DNA of 32,731 nucleotides from Candidatus Gastranaerophilales bacterium (GTDB taxonomy: Bacteria > Cyanobacteriota > Vampirovibrionia > Gastranaerophilales > Gastranaerophilaceae), in assembly GCA_944326515.1 (NCBI GenBank), contig CALVEI010000018.1:1-32731 (forward strand), read 5' to 3'. Numbering within the stretch: position 1 is the stretch's first letter; every line of letters starts with the position of its first letter. The notes beneath the pieces are model-generated. The model was not told the origin of the DNA. It saw only the letters and a list, made by a program, of their open reading frames with translations, and did no database searches. A program made the position numbers and the translations under genes. Of the stretch, positions 15,908-23,015 are shown in pieces.

Positions 15908-16252
15908 TTATCTGCCTACGTTTGCTACTGTTTTCATTTCGTTTATCAATGCTGACATTTTTCTTGATGCTACAGCGTACATTATTGACATTTTTTGCAT
16001 TTCTGCAAGTTCGTATGTTGGGTCAACACCAACATCTTGTTCTTCTATCAACCCTGATGGGCCTAGTTTTATGGATAATTCAGTTTCAAGAGGGTTATTC
16101 ATTGTTCCAAGATATTGGTCAAAGCTTATGTCTTTTCTTACATAATTTGGTGTATCCATGTTTGCAAGGTTTGTACTCAAAGCTCTTTGTCTTTGAGATA
16201 TCAAATCAAGCATTAAGTTTGTTTTTATAATCGGGTCTTTTGGTGTGTACAT
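15908..16252 (-). CDS. flgB: Flagellar basal-body rod protein FlgB
   Basis: Proximal rod subunit, probably the first rod protein to contact FliE. Residues 17-45 contain the rod signature TNLANMDTPNYVRKDISF, and the end has the hydrophobic heptad helix common to axial proteins. At 114 residues it is slightly short for FlgB (commonly 120-140) but complete. AAGGT lies about 8 nt upstream of the ATG. The order flgB-flgC-(SLT)-fliE follows the common flgBC-fliE arrangement, with the transglycosylase inserted. Confidence 0.94.
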   Translation of the reverse strand: MYTPKDPIIKTNLMLDLISQRQRALSTNLANMDTPNYVRKDISFDQYLGTMNNPLETELSIKLGPSGLIEEQDVGVDPTYELAEMQKMSIMYAVASRKMSALINEMKTVANVGR

Positions 16253-16285
16253 GTTTTTTACCTTTTAATTAGTGTAAGTTAGTTA

Positions 16286-16999
16286 TTATTGAGTAAGATT
16301 GATTGATTTTTGGTACATATCGTCAATTACGTGAATAAGTCTTGTACCTGCAATCATAGAAGAGTTAAGTCTTAATACTTCGTTAACGTTGCCTATGTAG
16401 TCTGCATTTGAACGCTCTAAACCTCCTTGAGCAACGTAGCTGTGTTCTTTAATTAGTCTTGGTTCGCCTGATTCCTCTGTTGCAATTACTTTGTTGTATT
16501 CAACAGATTTCAAACCTTCAGGATTTTGGAATTGGACAACAGGTATTTTTCCGAGAGTTTCGTATTCTGTGTGTCCTTTTTTGATAATCATTACGGTACC
16601 GTCTTGTTTTATTCTCAAACCCTCGTGGTTTACAGGTACTTTTATTCCGTCACCTACAAGGTAACCGTCGTTTGTTACAATATAACCGTCTTTATCAATT
16701 TTGAAAGAACCGTCTCTTGTGTATTGAACGTCACCGTTAGGTGATGTTACCGGGATAAATCCTGGGCCAGTAAGGCATACATCAAGCGGTCTTGATGTTC
16801 TCATAAAAGAACCTTGTTTGTAGTCATAGCGAACAACACCGTCAAGGTATCCGTTCTCATCTAAAATTTGTTCAAATCTTACTGATTTGTATGCGTTAGT
16901 ATTGAGGTTACCGATGTTGTTTGAAATATAACCCAATCTTTCAAACTGCATGTTTGTGTTAATGATACCTCTTCTTATTAATCCTTGTAATGTTGTCAT
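16286..16999 (-). CDS. flgG: Flagellar hook-basal body rod protein, FlgG-like
   Basis: Distal rod component. The N-terminal axial motif is altered but recognisable: YISNNIGNLNTNAYKS (24-39). The central D1-type region includes PGFIPVTSPNGDVQYTRDGSFKIDKDGYIVTNDGYLV, matching the G-F-x-V-x-x-x-x-G-x-x-x-Y-T-R-x-G-x-F signature of FlgG/FlgF. The C-terminus (SNADYIGNVNEVLRLNSSMIAGTRLIHVIDDMYQK) is the long axial helix. Length 237 is slightly below typical FlgG (about 260). AAGG lies 8 nt upstream. FlgG is favoured over FlgF by the C-terminal helix, but assignment between the two paralogues is uncertain. Confidence 0.85.
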   Translation of the reverse strand: MTTLQGLIRRGIINTNMQFERLGYISNNIGNLNTNAYKSVRFEQILDENGYLDGVVRYDYKQGSFMRTSRPLDVCLTGPGFIPVTSPNGDVQYTRDGSFKIDKDGYIVTNDGYLVGDGIKVPVNHEGLRIKQDGTVMIIKKGHTEYETLGKIPVVQFQNPEGLKSVEYNKVIATEESGEPRLIKEHSYVAQGGLERSNADYIGNVNEVLRLNSSMIAGTRLIHVIDDMYQKSINLTQ

Positions 17000-17041
17000 T
17001 TACTAACCTTTCTTAACTTATATCGACCTACAAAATAAAGA

Positions 17042-17737
17042 TTATGAACTGCTTAGTGATTGGATTGCTTTTGATAAATTGTTGTTTTGCATAATGAATA
17101 GTTGTCTATTTGCTTCGAAATTTCTTTTTACAGGTATAATTTGCAAAATTTCGCTGTTTAAAGAAACGTTTGAATATTCGTTAAATCCTTGTTTGATGTT
17201 TGGGTCTAAAACAGCAACGCCTTCATTTGTAACAACAGCCAAAGTGCCTGCATACTCAAGACGGTTTGTTGCTTTGTTGAAAACTCTTACGTCTCCGTTT
17301 TTGTCCACTTTTATATCTTCAAGCTTTTCTGGTAAAACAGGAAGTTTAATCGGTGTACCGTCATTAGCAAGTACATTAGCGTTTTCTAATGTGAGTAGGT
17401 ATCCTTCTTTATCTATTTTGAAACGTCCGTCACGAGTGTTTTTTATACCGTCAGGGCTTTGGTATTGAAAGTAACCCTTGTTTGCTATTGCTAAATCAAG
17501 TGGGTTCAATGAGTGACCGATTCTACCTATAGAATCGTCAACTGCTGTAGATAAAGCATGTGTACCTATCCACTCTGCAAAAGAAGAAACGACAGGGTCT
17601 TTTCTTTGATAACCAACTTTATCAAATGAGTTGTAGTTCTCGTTTATTACGCCGAAAACCTCTGTTTGAAGGTGCATTGCTCGTATGCTTGTTGTTAGTC
17701 CGTTTTCAAAAAAATTAATACCACCGCGTAGTTTCAT
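17042..17737 (-). CDS. Flagellar hook-basal body rod protein, divergent FlgF/FlgG-like
   Basis: First gene of the rod operon and paralogue of the next one. The central region is conserved: NKGYFQYQSPDGIKNTRDGRFKIDKEGYLLT, the same G-x-x-x-x-x-x-G-x-x-x-T-R-D-G-x-F core. The C-terminus keeps S-N-V-S-L-N-S-E...N-F-E-A-N-x-Q, typical of axial proteins. The N-terminal motif is strongly eroded: VINENYNSFDKVGYQR in place of the usual V-I-A-N-N-L-A-N-x-N-T-x-G-Y-K-R. FlgF is a reasonable guess. The ribosome-binding site is weak (AAGGGA). The upstream intergenic region carries TTGACT and a CCGACAT element but no convincing full promoter. Confidence 0.82.
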   Translation of the reverse strand: MKLRGGINFFENGLTTSIRAMHLQTEVFGVINENYNSFDKVGYQRKDPVVSSFAEWIGTHALSTAVDDSIGRIGHSLNPLDLAIANKGYFQYQSPDGIKNTRDGRFKIDKEGYLLTLENANVLANDGTPIKLPVLPEKLEDIKVDKNGDVRVFNKATNRLEYAGTLAVVTNEGVAVLDPNIKQGFNEYSNVSLNSEILQIIPVKRNFEANRQLFIMQNNNLSKAIQSLSSS

Positions 17738-17770
17738 GATTAAGTCCCTTTTTTACGTACTTATTCATTA

Positions 17771-18064
17771 ATGATGTCGGACAAAAAGTCAAAAAAAATA
17801 CAAAAAACTCTCAAAATCATCTGTTTGGATGAAAAATTCTACTTTATAAAAAGATTTCAAAAAACTTGCCGATATTTATTCGCTGAATTTTTAATGATAC
17901 TTAGGCAATTTTGTTTATCGTTTTGTTTTTATTTACTTGTAAGTGGAAGTAATTTTTTTATGAATTTTTCTGTAGAATCATCAAAGTTTAACAAATTACC
18001 GAAAGTTAGTGTCTCAAATACTAAATCAGTTACGGAGGTTTATAAGCAAAACGAACCGGTTTGA
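17771..18064 (+). CDS. Possible small secreted or membrane protein (weak)
   Basis: An open frame of 97 codons in the 446-nt stretch between the flagellar operon and tRNA-Met. It has one hydrophobic segment (about residues 42-62), followed by a polar tail. No ribosome-binding site precedes either ATG at 17771/17774 or the internal ATG at 17894, which would place the hydrophobic stretch at the N-terminus like a signal peptide. No family is recognised. The frame could be fortuitous in AT-rich DNA that also contains the promoter of the divergent flagellar operon. Confidence 0.25.
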   Translation: MMSDKKSKKIQKTLKIICLDEKFYFIKRFQKTCRYLFAEFLMILRQFCLSFCFYLLVSGSNFFMNFSVESSKFNKLPKVSVSNTKSVTEVYKQNEPV

Positions 18065-18084
18065 GATTCATTTGAAAAAAATGA

Positions 18085-18113
18085 TAAAAAAACACCCAAA
18101 GCAGGTTTTTGGG
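18085..18113 (-). terminator. Probable terminator for the tRNA-Met transcript
   Basis: Read on the minus strand, CCCAAA and TTTGGG flank a 7-nt loop and are followed by TGTTTTTTTA. It lies about 70 nt downstream of tRNA-Met. Confidence 0.55.
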
Positions 18114-18183
18114 AGGGAGCCGAGCGCAGTATAAGTTAAAGAATACAAAAATGGTTCTTTTTAAGATAATAGACATAAAAAAA

Positions 18184-18257
18184 TAGCATAGACTGGGTTC
18201 GAACCAGTGACCTCCCGGGTATGAGCCGAGCGCTCTGACCAACTGAGCTACTATGCC
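18184..18257 (-). tRNA. tRNA-Met (anticodon CAT), elongator type
   Basis: On the minus strand a full cloverleaf: acceptor GGCATAG/CTATGCT (first pair G-U), D-arm GCTCAGTTGGTCAGAGC, anticodon stem CTCGG/CCGGG around loop CTCATAC, variable loop, T-arm with GGTTCGAACC and discriminator A. CCA is not encoded. Position 1 pairs normally, unlike an initiator tRNA. A CAT anticodon could also belong to tRNA-Ile2 (lysidine-modified); Met is the default call. Confidence 0.92.
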
Positions 18258-18417
18258 ATCTGCTAATATATTAAACTGTAATCAATATTATTAAATAAAC
18301 AATAAAAAAATACAATATTTATTTTGTTAAATAATATTAAAAGATGTGTTTTTACTAGCAAATAAAACTATTGAGGTGCTTTTTATTACTTGCTTAAGCA
18401 TATAAAAAGGTTTTTAC

Positions 18418-20196
18418 ATGGACGTTTATCAAAATTATAAAAAATATCGTGAGTACGTTCCTGAGTACAGCAAGTGGAAAGAACAAAGAAATCTTCAAGA
18501 AGCTAAAAGGCTTGAATATATTAAACGAAACCCTGAGTTGATAAACAAAGACGATTTGCAAAGAAGCAAGGCTCTGCTCCATGCCATTGACGTAATGGAT
18601 GAATACTCTCAAAAGAATGCAGAGGACATGGAAGTTGCAACTGAAATGGCAGCAAGTCAGGCTATTTCTTTTGTCAATTATGTTGGTATTGGCGTTGGGG
18701 CATTAACAATGGCAATTCCTATTGTTAGAAAAGGTCTAGAATCACTTGCAAAAAAATATCCTAAACTTTCGTTTCCGATAATGATGTTGCCTACTGCAAT
18801 CGGTTATATCGCAAGTATTGTTGCGAGTTTTCCTATTATGGCATGGGCAGCAAAAACACAGGTTGGTGCTTCTCGTCAGGGGCGTTTTGAAGCTATGAGA
18901 AAAGACCTGAGTAACCCCAACAGTTTTGCTGTTTTAACAGATGAGCAACTTAAACAGGCTGAAAAAGATGCTCAGAACATAACTATTCCTGAAGAAAATT
19001 CAAAAAATGATTTGATAAACTTAGGATTTAAAGATGTATTCAAAAATTTGAAAAAACTTGTTAGACAAGATAAGGAATATGAACAACAAAGAGCAGAGTT
19101 TGATAAAAAGTTAAAAGAAAACGAAACTCATTTTAATGAACAAATTAGTGAGGTTGATAAACAAAAAGCTAAACGTGACCAACAACTTTTGACAAAACTT
19201 GTTGAAAAGATAGATATTGCTTCTCAAGATTATGCTGAAAATGTTGAGTTAGCAACAAACTTTGCAACAATGGCTGCTTTAGGCAGCGGCTTTTTAACAG
19301 GTTGGTTGGCTAATAAAGCTATGAAGTTTTTGCGTGTGGATTCCACTAAAGGGATGGCAAAAACTATACCGTATATCGTTGGGGTTGGTGTTTCTCTTGT
19401 TGGGTCAGTACTTTCTAATAAAGTTCAAAAGCAAGCTTCACGAATAGGACGTTTTAAAGCAAGACAAGAGCTTATGAAAAACCCTGATTCTCTTGTTTAT
19501 GTTGATGATAAAGAGGCTGCAAAAATTCAGGATGTAAAACCTGTTGAAGAAAAGAAGAAACCTAATATGATTAAATTTCTTATACAGGTTTTCAAAGATA
19601 ATAAAGAATATGAAAATTACAAAAAGACAGAAGGAATAAAAGATAAAAAATTACATAAAGCTATTGGAAATCTTAAACTTTCAGAAGAACAATTGAAAGA
19701 TGCCAAAACATTACAGCAAAATACGTTCAAGACATTCAATGCTGTTGATGAAAAATCACAAACATACGCAGAAAGTGTTGAAGCTGTAGGTCAAAGCGTG
19801 CAGATGCCAGTTGCTTTGCTAGGCTCTTTAGCCGGTTTGGGTGTGGGCTTTTTGTTGAGTCGTAAGAGTATTAAAAGTATCAATGCACTCTCTGATTCAC
19901 AATTCGCTCAAACAATTGCAAATACTGTTGCAAAAATTTTAGGTCCTACTGTTATTGGTATGATGCCAGCATTTGCGTTGGAATATTTTATAACTAAAGA
20001 ACAAAAAAAGGCATCACGAGTTGCTGACATGCTTGCTATTAAAGATTTGAATGATTACAGACATTTTGTTGATTACCAAAATCTGTCTAAAACCCAGCAG
20101 GCTCAAAATACAGGTTCTGTTCAGGCACAATCAGAACAGAAAAACAAGCCACAAAGCCTGCTTGAACAGTTGAACAATAAATATAAAGAAATGTAA
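18418..20196 (+). CDS. Six-helix membrane protein made of three tandem modules
   Basis: I know no family for this 592-residue protein. It contains three copies of one module. Each starts with an amphipathic helix bearing D-x-x-S-Q-x-x-A-E (61-69, 266-273, 444-452), continues through two hydrophobic helices (about 84-101/120-144, 283-304/315-334, 464-481/503-523) and ends in A-S-R-x-G-R-F or a variant (151-157, 340-346, 532-535). Charged helical linkers (about 204-260 and 384-437) join the modules, with K-E-Y-E near the start of each. The C-terminus is Gln-rich and disordered. This predicts six transmembrane helices in three hairpins. AAAAGG about 9 nt upstream supports the start. Monocistronic. 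Confidence 0.82.
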   Translation: MDVYQNYKKYREYVPEYSKWKEQRNLQEAKRLEYIKRNPELINKDDLQRSKALLHAIDVMDEYSQKNAEDMEVATEMAASQAISFVNYVGIGVGALTMAIPIVRKGLESLAKKYPKLSFPIMMLPTAIGYIASIVASFPIMAWAAKTQVGASRQGRFEAMRKDLSNPNSFAVLTDEQLKQAEKDAQNITIPEENSKNDLINLGFKDVFKNLKKLVRQDKEYEQQRAEFDKKLKENETHFNEQISEVDKQKAKRDQQLLTKLVEKIDIASQDYAENVELATNFATMAALGSGFLTGWLANKAMKFLRVDSTKGMAKTIPYIVGVGVSLVGSVLSNKVQKQASRIGRFKARQELMKNPDSLVYVDDKEAAKIQDVKPVEEKKKPNMIKFLIQVFKDNKEYENYKKTEGIKDKKLHKAIGNLKLSEEQLKDAKTLQQNTFKTFNAVDEKSQTYAESVEAVGQSVQMPVALLGSLAGLGVGFLLSRKSIKSINALSDSQFAQTIANTVAKILGPTVIGMMPAFALEYFITKEQKKASRVADMLAIKDLNDYRHFVDYQNLSKTQQAQNTGSVQAQSEQKNKPQSLLEQLNNKYKEM

Positions 20197-20223
20197 GTTT
20201 TGATTAAATAAAGTAACAAAATG

Positions 20224-20258
20224 AACCGTTTATAGAATGACTTGACAGCGGTTTTATT
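20224..20258 (+). terminator. Weak terminator-like hairpin after the membrane protein
   Basis: AACCG (20224-20228) and CGGTT (20249-20253) form a short stem with a 20-nt loop, followed by TTATTGTTG. The stem is short, so efficiency is doubtful. Confidence 0.35.
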
Positions 20259-20392
20259 GTTGTAATCATTGTTTGAAAAGAAGTTTATTGTATTTACCGT
20301 TTGGTATAGATTTACAAAGTTTTTACAAACTATATCGATAAATCTTTTTAGTTGATATAACTAATAAAGACAAAAAGGGGATGGGAGGAAAT

Positions 20393-20827
20393 ATGGTTTC
20401 AAGATACGTAAGTTGTGAAGCGAGCAAAAATACAGCTTTAAACTTGTGGATAGGATTAAAAGCTGTTTTTAAATATTCTTTTTTTAGTATTATTCGTCTT
20501 TGTAAACATTCTGAATCTTGTAGTAAGGATATGTATTTTATTCAGTTTCTTGGTTTGAAAGATAAAAACGGCAGAATTATTCATTTTGGAGATATTTTGA
20601 TTGATAGCCAAAATAATCTTTTAACACCAGTTTGTGAAGTTGAAAATGGAGAACATAAGTTGTTTTTTAAACCTGTAAAACATCTCGATAAAAACATAGG
20701 TATAGGTTGTAAATCAACTTATAGCAATACTTTGGAAGTCTTGGGGAATGTGAATACAGAAATTGAATTGCTAAAGATAATCCATAATGAAAATAAATCT
20801 GTTCAGGTTAAATATCTGTTTAATTAG
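20393..20827 (+). CDS. YopX-like domain protein
   Basis: The region GLKDKNGRIIHFGDILI (54-70) followed, after about 45 residues, by LEVLGNVNTEIELL (114-127) matches the pattern of the YopX family (tGLKDknGkeIyeGDiv ... eviGNiyenpeLl). YopX proteins are common in phages and prophages and have no established biochemical role. Residues 1-50 are different and include a partly hydrophobic stretch with several Cys. Start at 20393 chosen because GGAGG (20384-20388) precedes it, though only by 4 nt; the in-frame ATG at 20381 overlaps that site. No other phage gene is next to it, so it may be a domesticated or stranded phage gene. Confidence 0.65.
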   Translation: MVSRYVSCEASKNTALNLWIGLKAVFKYSFFSIIRLCKHSESCSKDMYFIQFLGLKDKNGRIIHFGDILIDSQNNLLTPVCEVENGEHKLFFKPVKHLDKNIGIGCKSTYSNTLEVLGNVNTEIELLKIIHNENKSVQVKYLFN

Positions 20828-20858
20828 TAATGAAAGCTCTATCACTATATTTGTTTAC

Positions 20859-20886
20859 TTGAAATATCTGTATCAGCAAATACAAT
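20859..20886 (+). promoter_or_regulatory. Promoter of tRNA-Ser(GGA)
   Basis: TTGAAA (20859-20864), 16-nt spacer, TACAAT (20881-20886), 17 nt upstream of the tRNA 5' end. Confidence 0.7.
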
Positions 20887-20903
20887 GTTTATAAATTGAA
20901 TAA

Positions 20904-20993
20904 GGAGCGGTGTCCGAGTGGTTTAAGGTGCAAACCTGGAACGTTTGTGCGGGGGCAACTCCGCCGGGGGTTCGAATCCCCCCTGCTCCGCCA
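20904..20993 (+). tRNA. tRNA-Ser (anticodon GGA), CCA encoded
   Basis: A class II tRNA with a long variable arm. Acceptor GGAGCGG/CTGCTCC, D-loop with TCCGAGTGGTTTAAGG, anticodon stem CAAAC/GTTTG around loop CTGGAAC (anticodon GGA), variable arm, T-arm GGGGG/CCCCC around TTCGAAT, discriminator G. CCA is encoded at 20991-20993, unlike the other Ser and Met tRNAs here. Confidence 0.96.
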
Positions 20994-20994
20994 T

Positions 20995-21024
20995 AAAAAA
21001 GAGCTTTTAGCTCTTTTTTATTTT
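20995..21024. terminator. Bidirectional rho-independent terminator
   Basis: The 11-bp stem AAAAAAGAGCT/AGCTCTTTTTT with loop TTT directly follows the tRNA-Ser CCA end. It also overlaps the 3' end of the 623-residue gene on the minus strand and can serve both. Confidence 0.9.
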
Positions 21025-22889
21025 GTTGAGGATTTCAAAGTATTTATGTGTTCGAGAAATTCTTCATAAGGCACATTGTTTTCAAACAAATCTATTGCTT
21101 TGTTGAAGATTAAACAATCATCTGTTTTGAAATTATCTTGGAATATCAATTTGTTGAATTCAGAAGACAATATACTATCAATGAAACTTTTATGTTCTTT
21201 ATATGTAGTGTTTACTTTTATTTTTTCATCGAATTGCCTTATATATTTTGCACATTCATCAATGTTTGCATCTGCAATTTCAAGGTTCAATTTTTCTAAA
21301 CGTGGAACTAAATTGATCATTGTATTAAGCGCAGATATATAACTTGTATCTCCATCTTTTGTACGTTCGCAAATGTTATCCATTAGTTTTGCTTCTTCTT
21401 CGCCAAAAGTCTTTGTCTCTTTATACAATTTGTAGCATAACTTTGTTAATTTTGTTGCGTTTTCTTTGCTATAAACTTGCGGGTTTGTACAATTATCAAT
21501 TGCATTTAAGAATGTTGTTAAGTCTTTGTCTTTGCATTTTGAAAGATAGTCTGCAGTTCTTAATACTTGATAAGAAATATCTATAGGTAAATTTCTGTTT
21601 TGGAGTTTTTTTGCTGTGTCAATTACTATGCAATTGTTTGCCAAAGCTTCTTGATTTTCTCTGTTTTTTCTAACTTCATCCTTTAAAAGTGATGATATTT
21701 CTTTTTTATAAGATAAAAAGTTGTATGAGGGGTATTCTTCTTCGTATTTGTTGTTTATTTCATTGACATCTTTATTTCTTTTTACAACTGCATCTATGTT
21801 TTCAAGGACATATTCGACTGTTCTTTTATCTTCTTGCAGCATTTTTTTTGCTTCTTTATAGTAATCTTCATCTATTGAACTATCGCTGGATTTTATTTTT
21901 TGTATTAAAGCAGATTCTGATTTACCCCAAGGAGTGTCTATTGGACAAATTCCTGACAGTTTTTGAGTTGTTGGAGAATAAGCATTAACTTCTTTTTCTG
22001 GAATGCCGAGTGCACTTTTTCTTCTTAAGAGTGCTGCAATTTCGCATAATTTTTTATTTGCTTGCGGTATACCTGCTTCGTTTATCTTACATTCAGACAA
22101 AACATTTAGCGCTACTTTAGAATCAGCAAAGTATTTTCGTACAAATAAGTCGTAATATAATGCTGCAGATTTATCAAAAATTTCTTGTCCATCGGCAAGT
22201 TTAGTTACAACTATAGCTCTGTCATTCGGATGCTTTGTGAGAAAATTCAATAAGTCTACTTCTGGTGTAGGGGCTGATCCATTTCCTCCTTTTAAAACGG
22301 ATTTTCCTATCAAGTTCGAAATTTTGCTTGTGGATATACCATTTTCCCAAGCACGTACAGATTCTAGTGCAAAGTCTCTAATTGTTTCATATTTAACATT
22401 TAGTGTTGCAGGAAATGATGCCGGCACGATGTTTTCTGTGAAATTGATTAGTTGAAGAGTACTTTGGTCATCAAAGCTCAAGTCAGTATCAGGGTAATGT
22501 TCTTTGGTTAGATTGTAACCATATCTAGAGTACATTTTATGGAAAATACTATCGGATAATTGTACATCATCTTTGCTATATGGTTCTACAGCGAGGGAGT
22601 GTGATTCTTTGCCTGCTACATATAGCTCGTCGTCTCTCCAAAAATCGACTTCTTGATTAGGTTGCTCAAATGTCATTTTTTCGAAACAATCGGCATATTC
22701 GGTTGGTTGCGTATGTCTTGAGTTTTTTTGATAAGGAGAATAAGAAATAACTCTTCCGTCTAAATCAGTAACAGGCTCGAGTTTTTCAATTTTTGTTAGT
22801 GGAATATTTTTGTTTTTCATTTCTACTGTATATTTTTTGTTTGCAGCTTCAAGAAATGTACTGATATAAGGTGAATGGAAGATTTGCAT
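21018..22889 (-). CDS. Hypothetical protein (623 aa), helical
   Basis: Not recognised. There is no signal peptide and no membrane helix. The N-terminal ~120 residues are polar and probably loosely structured (MQIFHSPYIS start, then aromatic/acidic stretches). From about residue 170 the protein is mostly alpha-helical, with charged segments that could form a coiled coil or helical solenoid (330-420, 450-620). AAGGAG 7 nt before the ATG supports the start. It lies 126 nt downstream of the ADP-ribosyltransferase gene on the same strand; a shared transcript is possible but the gap could hold its own promoter. Two ATTGGGG repeats sit next to its ribosome-binding site. No function is assigned. Confidence 0.75.
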   Translation of the reverse strand: MQIFHSPYISTFLEAANKKYTVEMKNKNIPLTKIEKLEPVTDLDGRVISYSPYQKNSRHTQPTEYADCFEKMTFEQPNQEVDFWRDDELYVAGKESHSLAVEPYSKDDVQLSDSIFHKMYSRYGYNLTKEHYPDTDLSFDDQSTLQLINFTENIVPASFPATLNVKYETIRDFALESVRAWENGISTSKISNLIGKSVLKGGNGSAPTPEVDLLNFLTKHPNDRAIVVTKLADGQEIFDKSAALYYDLFVRKYFADSKVALNVLSECKINEAGIPQANKKLCEIAALLRRKSALGIPEKEVNAYSPTTQKLSGICPIDTPWGKSESALIQKIKSSDSSIDEDYYKEAKKMLQEDKRTVEYVLENIDAVVKRNKDVNEINNKYEEEYPSYNFLSYKKEISSLLKDEVRKNRENQEALANNCIVIDTAKKLQNRNLPIDISYQVLRTADYLSKCKDKDLTTFLNAIDNCTNPQVYSKENATKLTKLCYKLYKETKTFGEEEAKLMDNICERTKDGDTSYISALNTMINLVPRLEKLNLEIADANIDECAKYIRQFDEKIKVNTTYKEHKSFIDSILSSEFNKLIFQDNFKTDDCLIFNKAIDLFENNVPYEEFLEHINTLKSSTK

Positions 22890-23015
22890 TTTTTATCTCC
22901 TTGATTGGGGTACATTGGGGCAAAAAGCTGTAAAACATAATATTTGCTGTTAAACAGAGCAAAGTTTACATATATTAATAAATGGCATTGTTCTAACTAT
23001 TAGAAGATATTTAAA

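Noticed and set aside
17738..17800. Possible sigma-28 flagellar promoter (CCGACAT) upstream of the rod operon
   Set aside because: The -10-like element matches GCCGATAA only partly and no TAAA element is found at the proper distance; TTGACT nearby lacks a good -10 box.
18030..18242. Open frame on the minus strand across tRNA-Met
   Set aside because: Most of it is translated tRNA and terminator sequence; no ribosome-binding site and no protein character.
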